Shown piece by piece: positions 13,570-23,000 of a stretch of DNA of 34,062 nt. Source of the DNA: Tubiluchus corallicola. Taxonomy: Eukaryota; Priapulida; Priapulimorpha; Priapulimorphida; Tubiluchidae. The translations under genes were made by a program, and so were the position numbers. The notes below the pieces were generated by a model that saw nothing but the letters and a program-made list of their open reading frames with translations, did no database searches and had not been told where the DNA came from. Every line of letters begins with the position of its first letter. Position 1 is the first letter of the stretch. Where the stretch lies: positions 1-34,062 of the forward strand of contig JAQGDQ010002430.1 of the NCBI GenBank assembly GCA_030141605.1. Reading direction: 5' to 3'.

Positions 13570-15258
13570 TTACTGTTTCATTATATATGCTAATGTGTAA
13601 TAGCTAGGCCTGTTTTCGTGTGGGTGGCTGCTGCCATTAGCTCCTATGGATAGTCCGTGTGTGTGTCCACTGTGATGTGAAGTAGAAATTCCGCCTGTTA
13701 CATTGCTGCCTGCCCTGATTATACTTGTTACATTTCCATCTCCTGTACCTACATTGTTTATAGAGTGGTTGTGGTATCCACCTGTTGAAGTACTTCCTGC
13801 GTGAGTATGGCTTGGCATTTCATCTGTTGTTAGTGTGTGTGTATCACTTCCTCCTGTTTTTCCTATGCTGTTATAATCTGTGTTGTTGGGGTTGTAGCCT
13901 GCAATAAAACGTCCTCTTAAATCGGGGGTGTTGTTTGTTCCATCGCACAAAGTCCAGTCATCGGGTATATTTGCCACTGCTCCGCTCCACATAGCAATTA
14001 GTCCAGTGGGTGCTGTTCCTCCCATAGTATTTATAATTATTTCGTTTGCATCGTTGGTAATAGTTACATTACCCCCTGCTTTGAGGGTTTTAAGCTCTAA
14101 ATTTTCGTTTGTTTTTTGCTTAAATATTTTGCCTTCTCCACTGCCTACGTTGGTCGCTGTGTTGATTTCGCCTTCTGTGGCTGTGGTGTTTATAGTTATT
14201 TCGTTTGCATCGTTGGTAATAGTTACCTTATCCCCTGCTTTGAGGGTTTTAAGCTCTAAGGTTTCATCGGTTTTTTGTTTAAATATCTTGCCTTCTCCAC
14301 TGCCTACGTTGCTTGCTGTGTTGGTTTCGCCTTCTGTGGCTGTGGTGTTTATAGTTATTTCGTTTGCATCGTTGGTAATAGTTACCTTATCCCCTGCTTT
14401 GAGGGTTTTAAGTTCCAAATTTTCATCGGTTTTTTGTTTAAATATTTTTCCTTCTCCTGTTCCTATGTTGGTGGCTGTGTTGGTTTCTGCTGTGGTGTTT
14501 ATAGTTACTTCATCTGTATTGTTGCTGATGTTTACGTTTTCCCCTGCTTTGAGGGTTTTAAGCTCTAAATTTTCATTGGTTTTTTGTTTAAATATCTTGC
14601 CTTCTCCTGTTCCTATGTTGGTGGCGGAGGTTGCAAGTTCTGTCCAATCGTCCGTGTTGCTTCTTATAAATATTCTGTTTTCTACGAAATAAAGTTGGTA
14701 TGAGTGTGAACTTTCGTTTGTGAGTGTGAAGATAAAGGCTTCTTTGTTTGTAGTGGGAGTGTTTGCTATGTTGTTTGCTATGTTGTATATGCTGTCGTGG
14801 TTTATTGTATTTGCGTCTGTAATATTGTGAGGTATGTTTTCTACGTTTCCTTGCGAATTTAGTCCTTTGATGTGTTCGAGTTGCAAGGGTAGGGGTATCC
14901 ATTGAGAACTATTGCTAATGTATGCTATTCCTCCCTGTTTTGTATAGTATATAAGTGTGTTGTTGTCTGTGCTTGGTGTGGGTAGTTCGCTGTATGTTTC
15001 AACAATACCGTCATATATCTTTTCTATACTACCATCTACATAATCGTTGCTTGCAACATTTAGTATTAGCCAGTTGAAAAAGCGTTTAAACCATCCAAAT
15101 CCTACGGGTTGATATTCTATAATTTTGTCTTTTAGGTAAGAATTGAAAAATTCTTTACCAAAATTGGGGTCTGAACGTATATAGTCTTGTAAGGCTTGTG
15201 TATTTTTTTCAAATAGCTTGTTAAATAGTGTTTCAACCAGCGAGCTAAGGGTTGCCAT
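13570..15258 (-). CDS. Tail collar/fibre protein with four internal repeats (562 aa)
   Basis: I place the start at the ATG at 15258 (MATLSSLVETL); a TTG at 15294 would add 12 residues but sits at the predicted promoter. The C-terminal 150 residues are a phage collar domain: LIAMWSGAVANIPDDWTLCD, then TPDLRGRFIAGY, a Gly/His-rich region with SHTHAG and SGHTHG, and the typical ending RPSYYTLAYIMKQ. Before it lie four copies of a unit of about 53 residues (GEGKIFKQKT...LELKTLKAG...VTI...). The N-terminal part (DPNFGKEFFNSYLKDK) probably attaches to the virion. Expected role: receptor-binding short tail fibre. It is the first gene of the leftward operon. The repeats are almost identical in DNA as well, so copy number may vary. 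Confidence 0.85.
   Translation of the reverse strand: MATLSSLVETLFNKLFEKNTQALQDYIRSDPNFGKEFFNSYLKDKIIEYQPVGFGWFKRFFNWLILNVASNDYVDGSIEKIYDGIVETYSELPTPSTDNNTLIYYTKQGGIAYISNSSQWIPLPLQLEHIKGLNSQGNVENIPHNITDANTINHDSIYNIANNIANTPTTNKEAFIFTLTNESSHSYQLYFVENRIFIRSNTDDWTELATSATNIGTGEGKIFKQKTNENLELKTLKAGENVNISNNTDEVTINTTAETNTATNIGTGEGKIFKQKTDENLELKTLKAGDKVTITNDANEITINTTATEGETNTASNVGSGEGKIFKQKTDETLELKTLKAGDKVTITNDANEITINTTATEGEINTATNVGSGEGKIFKQKTNENLELKTLKAGGNVTITNDANEIIINTMGGTAPTGLIAMWSGAVANIPDDWTLCDGTNNTPDLRGRFIAGYNPNNTDYNSIGKTGGSDTHTLTTDEMPSHTHAGSTSTGGYHNHSINNVGTGDGNVTSIIRAGSNVTGGISTSHHSGHTHGLSIGANGSSHPHENRPSYYTLAYIMKQ
14028..14625 (-). repeat. Four tandem repeats of about 159 bp in the collar-fibre gene
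   Basis: Copies of the segment encoding GEGKIFKQKT are spaced about 159 bp apart (near 14111, 14270, 14429 and 14585 on the + strand). The two central copies are nearly identical. This is a shaft-length repeat and a likely site of recombination. Confidence 0.75.
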
Positions 15259-15454
15259 TTCTTTTAAGGGTTTTTGTTTTATGTGCGATAACAAAGTAAA
15301 TATCTATAAGGTGTAATTGCACAATGAACAATTAAGTAGTTAGGAGGTCTTTACCTAAAAAATGAGTAAAGATTACCTATGCTTTTTCATAATTGCTTTG
15401 TGAAGCAATATCTATGTGCAATTTTTGTAATACGAAAAGACAAAAATTTAAATA
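15259..15454. promoter_or_regulatory. Divergent control region between the two virion operons
   Basis: All genes to the left point left and all to the right point right, so promoters for both late operons should lie here. Two dyads are visible: TCTTTAC (15348-15354) / GTAAAGA (15366-15372), and the perfect ATTGCTT, loop TGTG, AAGCAAT (15392-15409). On the - strand, TTACTTTG about 30 nt before the collar-fibre ATG is one mismatch from the -7 consensus. I see no exact consensus promoter on the + strand. The dyads are candidate operators for a late-gene switch. Confidence 0.5.
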
Positions 15455-16156
15455 ATGAAGAATAATATTTCTAACAGTAGGAAGTGGCAAGATGTGATAA
15501 GACAGTATGCTATGGGTAGAGGAGAGAAAGACTTTAAGGGAGACAATGGCTACGATGATATGCTTGATAATTTTTTCAGCGATTATCAAAACACTGACGA
15601 GAAGTTTAAGGAGTTGATGCAAGACCCCCATTTGGCAATTCTTATCCAAGAAATGGCAAAGGGAGTTCCTTTTGTTTTGGCGATGTCTAAAATATTGACT
15701 CCGAAGGATATTGAGATAATGCAAACAGATGAAGGTTACTCGGAATATGAAAATATGCTTAGGGATGAGAAGGAAAAAAATAAGAAGTTTGGTATCAATG
15801 TAAAAGAGTCTTTGCAAAATTTTAATGAAGTGGCAAACGAATTTAAGATGAGCGATGAAGTCAAGGACAAGTTTAGAAATATGGTAGCAAAGTTTATAGA
15901 TGCTTTACGAGATGGCTTAATAACTAAGGAGGAGTATATAGGTATGTATAAATCAATGATGTATGACAGTGATGTGGCAAAGAATGAAAAAGTTAAAAAG
16001 ACAGTTGCACCAGCTATAACGGTATTGCCTAATGTCAATAGCGGAGGTGGAGGTGGAGACCTAAGAAACACATTACCACCTTCGGAGTTGAACGGAGCAA
16101 TGGATGCTTTGTATGAAAAACAAGAGGAAAGGGCAAAACGAAAAATTAACTATTAA
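15455..16156 (+). CDS. Candidate scaffolding protein (233 aa)
   Basis: A highly charged, mostly helical protein with no Cys, a basic C-terminal tail (EERAKRKINY) and a Gly-rich hinge (SGGGGGD, about residue 200). It lies immediately upstream of the major capsid gene, the normal place for a scaffold, and a basic C-terminal helix is typical of capsid-binding ends of scaffolds such as that of P22. No sequence motif proves this. Alternatives are an internal head protein or an assembly chaperone. The ATG at 15455 follows an A/T-rich stretch without Shine-Dalgarno. Confidence 0.5.
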   Translation: MKNNISNSRKWQDVIRQYAMGRGEKDFKGDNGYDDMLDNFFSDYQNTDEKFKELMQDPHLAILIQEMAKGVPFVLAMSKILTPKDIEIMQTDEGYSEYENMLRDEKEKNKKFGINVKESLQNFNEVANEFKMSDEVKDKFRNMVAKFIDALRDGLITKEEYIGMYKSMMYDSDVAKNEKVKKTVAPAITVLPNVNSGGGGGDLRNTLPPSELNGAMDALYEKQEERAKRKINY

Positions 16157-16168
16157 ATAAAATGAAAG

Positions 16169-17647
16169 ATGAGGATGAATAAAAAATTAAGAATTTCGAT
16201 GTTTTTACTACTACTAATAACATTTACATTAAGTTACTTAGGATGTTTACCAGACTTTTTAGATGCTTTTTTGTTTGGTTTTGAAGGAATTGGTTTTGCT
16301 GCTGCTTTACCACCAGAGAAAGGGACATCTACAAACAACACAACAGAAGGGGTAAGTTTGGAGCAATTGCAAGACCAGACGGGAATTGTTAGACCTATAC
16401 ATAATAACGTGTTGTATAGAGTATCGCCTTATCGTTATCCATTAGACAGTATGTTTAGGTTTATGGAATGGGAAAAACTTACAAGTTCAAAGGCAGTACA
16501 AGACCAGCTAAAACTTCTTAATAAAAAAGAAATTACAAAGGAAGTACAAATAAGCTCTGAGCAAATGAGAGATATTTTGAACGAAGGGCGAGGTATAGAA
16601 TTTAAATGGCATTCTTTGGCTATAAGACCGCATCAAGACGAACTGGTAACAGGTTTTTCAGGGGGTAATAATGTAGCAGATTTAGAAGTAAAGAATATAA
16701 GTATGTGGGGCGACCAAGACACACTTTATGTTCATAATATGGTAAATGGAGTAGGTAAGAAAATAGTGTTATATGTTTATGATATAGATAGACCAAATAA
16801 TATAATCAAGGTTCAAAGTGCGAGTAAGGATTTAGGGGGCAATATAGTAGATATACCTGTTTTACCTGCTGATGCACGTGTTACACGTATGGGGACTGCG
16901 GGTAGTGAGTATGATATAAAATCAACACCTTACGCCAACTATCCAGAAGAAGAAAACAATATAGTTCAAAAATTTACGGGTTCTGTCAAATGGAGTAATT
17001 GGTCTGAGTGGCAAAGCAAGTTCGTAAACTTTGGTAAGGGCAATATTACAGAACAAACCTTAGAAGATATGCGAGCGTCAATGGAGTTCTCCTATACGTT
17101 TAGCAGCAAATGTGAGATAATAGACGTAAAAACACAAAAGAAAGTATTAATAACGGGTGGACTTTTAGATTATGTTTCAAAGAATATAGAATATGGACAA
17201 GGTGGCGGTGATACAACTATTGATAGAAAGCAAATTATTGAAATAACAGAACAACTATTTGCTGACAATAACGGAAGCAATAAAAGGTTTTTGTTTGGAG
17301 GCAGCCATTTTATATCTGCCCTTGCCAAAAGTGATGAAAGTCAAAGACGCATAGATAGTTTGAAAACGGAAGTAATATATGGTATTACTTTTTCTACGAT
17401 AAAAACAGAGTTTGGAACAATTTATATATATCATCATCAACTACTAAATCAAACGGACTTTGCAGATAAAGCCATTGTATTAGATATGGAATTTGTGCGT
17501 AGACGAATATTTCAGCCTTTGGAAGTAAGCGAATTGGATGATAAAGCGTTAGGATTGTCAGATAGTCGTTCAACTAATATTATAGAGGCAGCGGGTATAG
17601 AGATAGCTAACCCAGACGCTCACGCTATTTTATCGCCAGCACCTTAA
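16169..17647 (+). CDS. Major capsid protein (HK97-fold family of Bacteroidota phages)
   Basis: A 492-residue protein with the pattern I associate with capsid proteins of Bacteroidota podoviruses: a VSPYRYPLDSMFRFM segment (about residues 83-97), a central QKFTGSVKWSNWSEW, then FLFGGSHFISAL, EFGTIYIYHHQLLNQTDFAD, a VLDMEFVRRR strand and a final EAAGIEIANPDAHAILSP. Position after the scaffold candidate and before small head proteins agrees. The N-terminus is odd: residues 5-25 (KLRISMFLLLLITFTLSYLG) form a strong hydrophobic helix followed by Cys, like an export signal, which would have to be cleaved or buried. The first ATG at 16169 and the one at 16175 are both possible; a seven-codon mini-ORF (16162-16182) overlaps them. 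Family assignment is from pattern only. Confidence 0.75.
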   Translation: MRMNKKLRISMFLLLLITFTLSYLGCLPDFLDAFLFGFEGIGFAAALPPEKGTSTNNTTEGVSLEQLQDQTGIVRPIHNNVLYRVSPYRYPLDSMFRFMEWEKLTSSKAVQDQLKLLNKKEITKEVQISSEQMRDILNEGRGIEFKWHSLAIRPHQDELVTGFSGGNNVADLEVKNISMWGDQDTLYVHNMVNGVGKKIVLYVYDIDRPNNIIKVQSASKDLGGNIVDIPVLPADARVTRMGTAGSEYDIKSTPYANYPEEENNIVQKFTGSVKWSNWSEWQSKFVNFGKGNITEQTLEDMRASMEFSYTFSSKCEIIDVKTQKKVLITGGLLDYVSKNIEYGQGGGDTTIDRKQIIEITEQLFADNNGSNKRFLFGGSHFISALAKSDESQRRIDSLKTEVIYGITFSTIKTEFGTIYIYHHQLLNQTDFADKAIVLDMEFVRRRIFQPLEVSELDDKALGLSDSRSTNIIEAAGIEIANPDAHAILSPAP

Positions 17648-17678
17648 AAATAATAAACTAATAAAAAATATAGAAAAA

Positions 17679-18308
17679 ATGGTAGATAATAATAAAATGG
17701 TAGATGCTACTTCGAAGACCTACAAATTAGAAGGCAAATATGCTACTTTGGTCGCAAATTTAAACATAGATGGAAGTATTATGCAGATTAAATTTCAAAA
17801 TAGAATTTATTCGACTGTCAATGAAGATGTGCAGAAAGCCATAGAAAGAAGGGGGGACTTTGGAAAGTCCCTTAAAATTCTAAGAAGTAAAAAAGTAAAG
17901 GCAAACGAAAAGGATGTAAGAACAATTTACCAGAAAGATAATAAAGTTTTTAAGAAAGGATTAGAGGTAGTGAAAACTTGGCAAATGGTTTTAGGAGATA
18001 AAAAGGTGCAGGAAAGTATAATAAATATTTTTCGTTCCATTTTGGATAAAAAAAAGGAAGAAGTAACTACCCAGAAAAAAGTAGTTGTTGCTCCAAAAGA
18101 ACCTAAACCAAAAAAGGATAAGAAAACACCAAAAAAGGATAATAAAACACCAAAATTGGAAGCACAAGAATTTAACACGGTGGAAGAAGCACAAAAATTT
18201 TTACTTGATTACAGCGAAGGTAAGTTTACAAAGAATGATATTTTGAGCATAGAGAACATTGTAGGCAAAGGCAAAGAAATGGGATATAACATAACTATAA
18301 AAAGCTAA
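17679..18308 (+). CDS. Small virion protein with basic linker (209 aa)
   Basis: The first half includes YKLEGKYATLVANLNIDGS and VQKAIERRGDFGKSLKIL, a pattern I recall in small proteins found after capsid genes in Bacteroidota phages. The middle (about residues 135-160) is an extremely Lys/Pro-rich linker (KEPKPKKDKKTPKKD), and the C-terminus is a compact helical part (TVEEAQKFLLDYSEGKFTK). Not assigned to a family. It could be a head decoration, completion or DNA-binding internal protein. It is co-directional with the capsid gene, 31 nt downstream. Confidence 0.6.
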   Translation: MVDNNKMVDATSKTYKLEGKYATLVANLNIDGSIMQIKFQNRIYSTVNEDVQKAIERRGDFGKSLKILRSKKVKANEKDVRTIYQKDNKVFKKGLEVVKTWQMVLGDKKVQESIINIFRSILDKKKEEVTTQKKVVVAPKEPKPKKDKKTPKKDNKTPKLEAQEFNTVEEAQKFLLDYSEGKFTKNDILSIENIVGKGKEMGYNITIKS

Positions 18309-18311
18309 GTT

Positions 18312-18875
18312 TTGTTTGAAAAATACTTTTACATATTAGTAGATAATGTACTTGCAATATGCTTTTTGCTTTGTTTTTTTGACTTTATAGGCTTACTCCC
18401 CATAGAGGGGTGGTTCATAGAAGAAGGGCTTACAGTAGCTTTTTTTGGTAGTAAGAAACGCAAAAAATACTATGAAGGTATAGCTCGTGAATTAGAAGAC
18501 GAAAAGAACAGTGAACTTAGCAAGTCTATATTTAACGCGGCTGATACGCAAAACTTTATGAAACAAGTAGAAAGACAATCAAATGAAAGCAATAAGCGAC
18601 TACTAAATGCAACAGGAGGGGGCAACACGGCAGAGGCACAAGTAGCAGCACAAGGCAAAACTAACCAAGCAGTAGGCAATGCAATGGGTAATGTAGCTGC
18701 CTATGGAGAGAAACGCAAAGATGCAGTAAGAGACGGTTACAATCAACAAATAGCAGCGGCAAAATTACAAGCTGCCAATCAAACGGGCAGAGGTTGGCAA
18801 GATGCCTCGCAGGTTTTTAATACAATAGGTCAAGGAATAAAAGCCATTACCAGTACAGTGAAACCGTTTACATAA
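18312..18875 (+). CDS. Probable internal virion/ejection protein (187 aa)
   Basis: The frame opens directly after the previous stop, and TTG at 18312 is the only reasonable start; the next in-frame ATG is at 18558, inside conserved-looking sequence. The N-terminus has a hydrophobic helix (about residues 6-28), followed by a second hydrophobic stretch and FFGSKKRKKYYEG. The rest is helical and rich in Ala, Gln, Asn (QAAGKTNQAVGN-like stretches, ANQTGRGWQDASQVFN), the composition of podovirus ejection proteins that are injected with DNA. Position before the giant polyvalent genes fits. The exact family is not recognised and the start remains uncertain. Confidence 0.5.
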   Translation: MFEKYFYILVDNVLAICFLLCFFDFIGLLPIEGWFIEEGLTVAFFGSKKRKKYYEGIARELEDEKNSELSKSIFNAADTQNFMKQVERQSNESNKRLLNATGGGNTAEAQVAAQGKTNQAVGNAMGNVAAYGEKRKDAVRDGYNQQIAAAKLQAANQTGRGWQDASQVFNTIGQGIKAITSTVKPFT

Positions 18876-18888
18876 AAAAATATATACT

Positions 18889-20042
18889 ATGGCAAAAAAA
18901 AAAACATAGCAGAAACAGTAGAGCCAGTAGAAGAAGTTACAGGTTTGAACCTCTTTAATATAGCTAACAGAAACTTAGAAGAAAATATAAACAACACCAA
19001 GCAAAAAGTTAAAGAAGGTAGAACCATCAGCCCATTAAATAGTAATTTTTGGCAAAGCACAGATGCACAAAAAGAAAACAAGCAACAACATAAAACTGCT
19101 AAACTCAATAAGGCAGTAGTAGATAGCATACAAAGAAATGCACCCGAATACCTTCAAGGGGGAGCGGTAAGCATCCAGCCTTCCACTTCTAATAATACCG
19201 CTTCTCCTTCCTCTCGAACATATTTAGACGATATTACCAAGACGCAAACGGATATAGCCCAAAAAAGCGATATACCTTTAAACTTGCTTGGACTATTTGG
19301 CAAGCCGTCAGCAGTAAAAGAACCGCCTCCCGAATTAGACGTTGAGGGGCTAAAAAGATTAAAAAAACAAGAAAAGATAACAAAATGGTTACACGGTTTA
19401 CACGGTATAGGTAACACATTGTCGGCTATGGGTGGTAGAGCAGTAGTAAAAGCAGAGGATACACCTTTGGGAAAACTAAAAGCAAAAGAACAAGCACTAT
19501 ACAACAAATGGCGAGAAGCCGTAAGCAATAGTAGGCAAGTAGAGGCAAACAGAAAACTCAAAGATATTGAAAGTGCAAATGAACTTGCCAAGTTCCTTAT
19601 GAATAAAGGCTTAGACCACAAAAACACCTTAGACTTAGAAGGTTTGAAACAAAAGGGTAGAGAGAAAATACAAAGGCAAAAAATGGCAAGTAAAAAAACG
19701 GACAAAGAAAAACCAATAGACCCGATAGAAAGATTAAGCTACCTAATACCACAAGACTTTGTGGATAAACAAATTAAAAACATAGGTTACACGAAAAAAT
19801 TTATAAACCCATTTGGAATAACCACTGAAAAACCCGCTACCCTACTTGACCTAAACAAGGAACAGCTAAGAAGATTATCCAACGACTACCTTGCAAGTGT
19901 AGACCCTACTATCAACCCTAGCACCTTTACCACCGAGCAACTAATAGAGCTGATAGAAAAAAGGAATAATTTTAGCGAATTTGAAGAAAAACCCGCCAAC
20001 AATATGGAGGCTAAGGGAATGCTACAAAGCCAGACTAATTAA
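18889..20042 (+). CDS. Virion protein (about 384 aa), -1 frame change at an A11 run
   Basis: The ATG at 18889 reads MAKKKT and stops (TAG 18907-18909). The frame one base back continues AAC ATA GCA GAA... without interruption to 20042 and has no ATG upstream; the first conventional start in it is a TTG at 18945. Joining the two by a -1 shift in the A11 run gives MAKKKNIAETVEPVEEVTGL..., a natural-looking N-terminus. The protein is hydrophilic, helical, with no membrane segment, Pro-rich around residues 120-145, and a Lys-rich C-terminal half. Its place between the ejection-like protein and the polyvalent gene suggests a minor virion or cargo protein. Either slippage on A11 makes it, or one A is missing in this sequence. 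Confidence 0.6.
18894..18904 (+). other. A11 homopolymer at codons 2-6 of the 18889 gene
   Basis: Eleven A follow ATGGC. Twelve (or nine) would keep the downstream gene in frame. Runs of this length are known sites of both RNA-polymerase or ribosome slippage and sequencing error. Direct observation; cause undetermined. Confidence 0.6.
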
Positions 20043-20050
20043 CTAATAGT

Positions 20051-23000
20051 ATGGAAAGAATAAGGTATAAAGTGGGTGAAAAAACTTATTTAATCCCTTT
20101 AAATAGAGAAAGTGATTTTAAAATGCGTTACCCAGAGGCAGTACTTTTACCCCCAAAAATAATCCCCACTTTACAAGAACAAATAAGCAAAAAAGTAAGA
20201 GATGCTGCCCCTCCCTTAGAACAACAAATAAATAAAAAAGTAAGCTCACCTACTCTACAAGAACAAATAACTAGCCCATCTATCGACAAAAGGCAAACAG
20301 GGTTTTCAAGAACACCAAGTACTACCACCACTGATATACCCCAAGAATATAAGGAAGTATACGAAAAATTGAACACCGAAACACTGGGTAGAGGTATGGG
20401 AGCAGTACTGCCTCTAAATGAACAGGAAAGACCCTCACAATTCAATATAGCCGATTTTAAACAATCACATAAACAATATTTACAAGATATTGCAAGGCAA
20501 AAACTATTACAGGAAGCACAAGAAGAACAAAGCAATATTCTACCCTTTGGAGAGGCTAAGTACAGAGAAAAAATAGAGACACTGGCAAGTGAGCAAGGTA
20601 AAAAAGTAGCAGAATTAGAAGAAGAACTACACAGAGCAAATACAATACAAGACAGCAAAGAAATAAGTAAATTGTTTTTGCTCCAAGCTGCGGATAGAAA
20701 CCAACAAAACAAAGAAAACTTACTACAAACCTACTTCCCTCTACTACAATCAAGCAAGGGACAATATCAAGACTTGAATATGAAAGACTACTTTTATTTA
20801 TCGGGCTTAAATAAAACCACTGACGAACTTCTCAAAAGTAGCCAAGATATAATAAATACAACAGATGAAAACGAAGGATTTGGACAGTTCTTTATGGGTA
20901 TTGGACACGGACTCACTGATTATGTAATGGAGTATGTAGACTTGTTTCGTAACGGAAATAATGAAGTTCATAAACAATTGGAAGATAAGGCAAAAAAAAT
21001 ACAAAAAGGAGAAGATTTTTCGCTTAATGAAATAGAAATAGATTATCTAAAAGCATTAGGGACACTGAATTTTATGTTGGAAAACTATATGCCAGAAGCT
21101 CCCTATACTAAACAAATAGGAGAAATGGCAGGGGGGTCAATAGGTTTTATGATAGAGTTTGCAATGACAGGAGGTATGGCAGGTTCATTGGGACGCAAAG
21201 TATCCAAAAGTGTATATAAAAAATTATTAGACAGTGGTTTTAAAACAAAGGCAGCTAAAAATGTGAGCAAAGGCACAGGCTTTACAACATCGACCATAGC
21301 ACAAGCAAGCATACTCCCCTCTACCACAAAGGATATTCTCACCAATGTAGGAGAAGGGAAAACTACGGCAAAAGACTTTACAAAAGCCTATTGGGACAAT
21401 ATAGCAGAAGTATTTTCAGAGCGTCTATTTATGGGTCTTGCCCTGCCCAAAGGTGCAAAAGGAATAAAGGGAATGCAAGCAAGTAATGGTTTTGAAAAGA
21501 TACTCAAACAAGTAGGTAGTGCATTGTCGGGAAGAGGCAAGGGAGTAGGTAGCTATGTACGTGCAACAGGCGAGGAAGCCTTGGAGGAAAAAATAGCAGA
21601 GTTTTTACAGTACTTTGGTAGTGAACAGTCAGCAGAACAATTTTGGGACAACTTTTTTGACTTAAAAAATAACCTAATAATGTTGGGTGGTGTTGCAAGT
21701 ATAACGGGCGGTATGAACTCGTTACGAATAGGTACGAGCTTAGTAGATAATGTAAGAGCCAGTAAAAGATTGAGAGAAGCACAAAATTATTTAAATCCAG
21801 AAGTACAAAAAACAATAGATAGCATAGTATCAGACGAAAATTTATCTATTAATGAAAAAGGAGAAGCAGTTCACAATATAATAGCAAGTGCAATAGAGAC
21901 TGCCCAAAGCATAACAGAAATTAACGACTTTGTAAGCTCTATTTCTAATTATTATACTTGGAAAATGCGGGATGCAGGGAATATGACTGATAGTAGACGT
22001 GCAAAAATTGAAACCGAGCAAAATATAAAAGATACTGAACAATTACAAGTAGAATCAGATATACAAGGCAGTCCTACACAGGAAACAGAAGCAGCAATAC
22101 AAACCACAGAACAACCAGAATTTCAAATAGGAGATGATATTACTTTTGGAGGAAATGAATTTAAGGTAACACAAATAACCCCTGATGGTATAGTAGTAAT
22201 AGATAAGAATAAACCAAAAAATGAAGAAACAGGACTCCCTAATGTAACATTTATACCACAAACAGAAGTCATTGATGCAAAAAGAATAGAGACAGAAAAC
22301 ACCCCTGATGTAGTAGAACCAGAACCTACCGAAACAGCAGCAGCCCCTACGGAGGCTATTGAGCAAACAGAAAATACAGAGCAAATACTCCCTATTGAAT
22401 TTGACGACAAAGGCGAGGTTATTAATGCGGTAAAAATAGATGAAAACAACTACCGTATTAAGGAACAGTTTAGAGAAAAAAAGAAAGCCGAAAAAGTAAT
22501 TAAGATATTAGAAAATCAATTTGAAGAAGAATTTGACTTTACATTAGAAAGCGTAAGAAAAGACCCAAACAACCCATTTTCAAAGGTATATGAAATAAAG
22601 ATTAAGAAAAAAGGAGCAACCACAGAACAAACACCACAGGAAACCATAGCAGGACCTACTACCACAGAACAAACACCACAGGAAAACATAGCAGAACCTA
22701 CTACCACAGAGCAAACACCACAGGAAAACATAACAGGACCTACTACCACAGAACAAACACCACAGGAAACCATAACAGGACCTACTACCACAGAACAAAC
22801 ACCACAAGAAAACATAGCAGAACCTACTACCACAGAGCAAACACCACAAGAAAACATAACAGGACCTACTACCACAGAGCAAACACCACAAGAAAACATA
22901 ACAGGACCTACTACCACAGAGCAAACACCACAAGAAAACATAACAGGACCTACTACCACAGAACAAACACCACAAGAAACCATAACAGGACCTACTACCA

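Noticed and set aside
13928-14692. Long + strand open frame (254 codons) opposite the collar-fibre gene
   Set aside because: It exists because the 159-bp repeats are multiples of three; its product is a low-complexity mirror of the fibre repeats, and the - strand frame has clear collar motifs.
15377-15817. Minus-strand ORF of 146 codons overlapping the scaffold gene
   Set aside because: It overlaps the divergent control region and the well-formed + strand gene, with hydrophobic low-complexity content.
16169-16250. Lipoprotein signal (lipobox) on the capsid protein
   Set aside because: The residues before Cys (S-Y-L-G) do not fit the usual pattern, with Tyr at -3; only a general hydrophobic leader can be claimed.
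19154-19705. Antisense frame of 183 codons
   Set aside because: Ser/Leu/Cys-rich translation typical of the reverse of a Lys/Glu-rich gene; the + strand gene continues through it.
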